From NCBI GenBank assembly GCA_016840305.1, contig JAEOSP010000586.1, forward strand, positions 1-33,033: a stretch of DNA of 33,033 bases. The letters run 5' to 3'. This document shows, in pieces, positions 32,196 through 33,033 of this stretch; the stretch's first letter is position 1, and each line of letters starts with the position of its first letter. Both the position numbers and the translations under genes were made by a program. This DNA is from Candidatus Hodarchaeota archaeon. Lineage in GTDB: Archaea > Asgardarchaeota > Heimdallarchaeia > Hodarchaeales > Hodarchaeaceae. A model generated the notes under the pieces. That model searched no databases. It saw nothing but the letters and a program-made list of their open reading frames with translations, and had not been told where the DNA came from.

Positions 32196-33033
32196 CTACT
32201 CAGGATATTCTTTCAGAAATTTTCTGACAATTTCTTCTAGGGAGGGGGAACCTTGCTCATCTAAATCATAAGTTACGCGCACAGATGGCTTTTTGATTGT
32301 TAAGAGCCTGCCTAGATCTATTGGAGTGCCAATTACTACTGTTTCGCAGTCCGATGTATTGATGGTATCTTCTAGCTCTTTCATTTGTCTTTCACCATAT
32401 CCCATTGCTGGAAGAATATTCGTTAGATGAGGATACTTATGATAAGTGGACTTGATGCTTCCTATAGCGTATGGTCGTGGATCGATTATCTTTTTAGCCT
32501 TATATTTCTGAGCAGCTATATATCCCGCTCCATATTCCATTTCACCATGTGTTAAAGTTGGTCCATCCTCAACAACGAGTACAACTTTATCTTTGATTAA
32601 TTCAGGAGATTCCACTTTGATTGGAGAATTGGCTATTATAATCTTAGCCTTTGGATTTAATTCGTTAATACTTTCAGAGAGTTTTTCTACATTCCCTGGC
32701 GGAGCTGTTGCTGCTTTATTAATAATCACGATATCTGATTTTCGTACATTAACTTCTCCTGGAAAATATGCCTTTTCATGACCAAGACGGTGAGGATCTG
32801 CAATCGTAATTGTGAGATCTGCATCGTAGAAACTCCAATCATTATTTCCTCCATCAAATAAGATCACATCTGCTTCCTTTTCAGCCTCATGAAGGATTTC
32901 TTTAAAATCCACTCCAGCAAAAACCAGATTTCCCTCATTAATGTGCGGTTCATATTCTTCCATTTCTTCTATTGTGCATTTATATTTCTTTAAATCATCA
33001 TAAGAGCCGAATCTTTGGCATTTTTGTTCTAAT
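32196..33033 (-). CDS. cpgS: Cyclic 2,3-diphosphoglycerate synthetase, N-terminus cut by window edge
   Basis: The minus-strand frame is open to the right edge. An internal ATG lies at 32963, but in-frame residues before it (FGSYDDLKKYKCTIEEMEEY) belong to the conserved family core, so the true start lies outside; about 279 residues are visible of roughly 440-460. Key blocks: VILFDGGNNDWSFYDADLTI, DPHRLGHE, VIINKAATAPPGNV, VEDGPTLTHGEMEYGAGYIA and AMGYGERQMKELEDTI. The family makes cyclic 2,3-diphosphoglycerate from 2,3-diphosphoglycerate with ATP in methanogens; in other archaea the homologue has not always been shown to do this, and the fold is that of a P-loop GTPase-like kinase. Confidence 0.85.
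   Translation of the reverse strand, partial: LEQKCQRFGSYDDLKKYKCTIEEMEEYEPHINEGNLVFAGVDFKEILHEAEKEADVILFDGGNNDWSFYDADLTITIADPHRLGHEKAYFPGEVNVRKSDIVIINKAATAPPGNVEKLSESINELNPKAKIIIANSPIKVESPELIKDKVVLVVEDGPTLTHGEMEYGAGYIAAQKYKAKKIIDPRPYAIGSIKSTYHKYPHLTNILPAMGYGERQMKELEDTINTSDCETVVIGTPIDLGRLLTIKKPSVRVTYDLDEQGSPSLEEIVRKFLKEYPE

Noticed and set aside
1..33033. Mobile elements, CRISPR arrays and rRNA
   Set aside because: No transposase or integrase, no regularly spaced repeats and no rRNA-like segment were seen.

Overview
The window is AT-rich archaeal chromosome. It encodes an undivided archaeal/eukaryotic-type RNA polymerase subunit B, Spt5, SecE, eukaryote-type ribosomal proteins (eL20/LX, eL31, eL34, eL39), aIF6, prefoldin alpha, deoxyhypusine synthase, TiaS and TruD. 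Several genes look unusually eukaryote-like: a two-domain RpoH/Rpb5, a full-length OST48/Wbp1-like membrane protein, an STT3-type oligosaccharyltransferase and a divergent TFIIS-like factor. With a SepF-like protein and a tRNA carrying two introns, this points to an Asgard archaeon. The phylum is an inference from gene content; no 16S rRNA is present, and I cannot place the order or genus.

Layout. Positions 1-6856 hold a left-truncated STT3 gene (minus), a PRC-barrel protein (plus), a UPF0148 zinc protein and valyl-tRNA synthetase (minus), a kinase-like protein (plus) and a DUF92 membrane protein (minus). Positions 7275-12431 are a plus-strand information-processing run: rpoB, secE, spt5, uL10. 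Convergent to it, 12457-16090 is a minus-strand operon read uL1, eL39, eL31, aIF6, eL20, prefoldin alpha, ftsY. The uL11-truD pair (16435-18132) diverges from it. Positions 18120-19399 (minus) carry an EMC3/YidC-like insertase, eL34 and a zinc-ribbon/winged-helix protein. Positions 19520-23242 (minus) carry deoxyhypusine synthase, TiaS and a TPR protein; an agmatinase-type ureohydrolase and an alpha-oxoamine synthase (Kbl-like) run the other way (23404-25705). Positions 25763-29197 hold a TFS-like zinc protein (minus), a PUA/PAPS-reductase/ferredoxin fusion and the two-domain RpoH (plus). The right end has the OST48-like gene (plus), a SepF-like gene (minus), a twice-interrupted tRNA-Arg(GCG) (minus), a small membrane protein (plus) and a right-truncated cyclic 2,3-diphosphoglycerate synthetase (minus).

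How the genes work together. Most of the window serves transcription, translation and protein export: RNA polymerase (rpoB, rpoH), elongation factors (Spt5, a TFS-like protein), ribosomal proteins and a subunit anti-association factor, the translocon and its targeting (SecE, FtsY, EMC3-like), and N-glycosylation of exported proteins (STT3, OST48-like). TiaS uses agmatine, ureohydrolases of this type usually use agmatine, and deoxyhypusine synthase uses spermidine, so 20926-24336 looks like a small agmatine/polyamine-to-translation module.

I see no transposase, phage gene, CRISPR array or rRNA. The items most worth following up are the OST48-like protein, the Rpb5-like RpoH, the two-intron tRNA, and the clustering of rpoB with secE-spt5-uL10-uL1-uL11, which recalls the bacterial secE-nusG-rplKAJL-rpoBC region.
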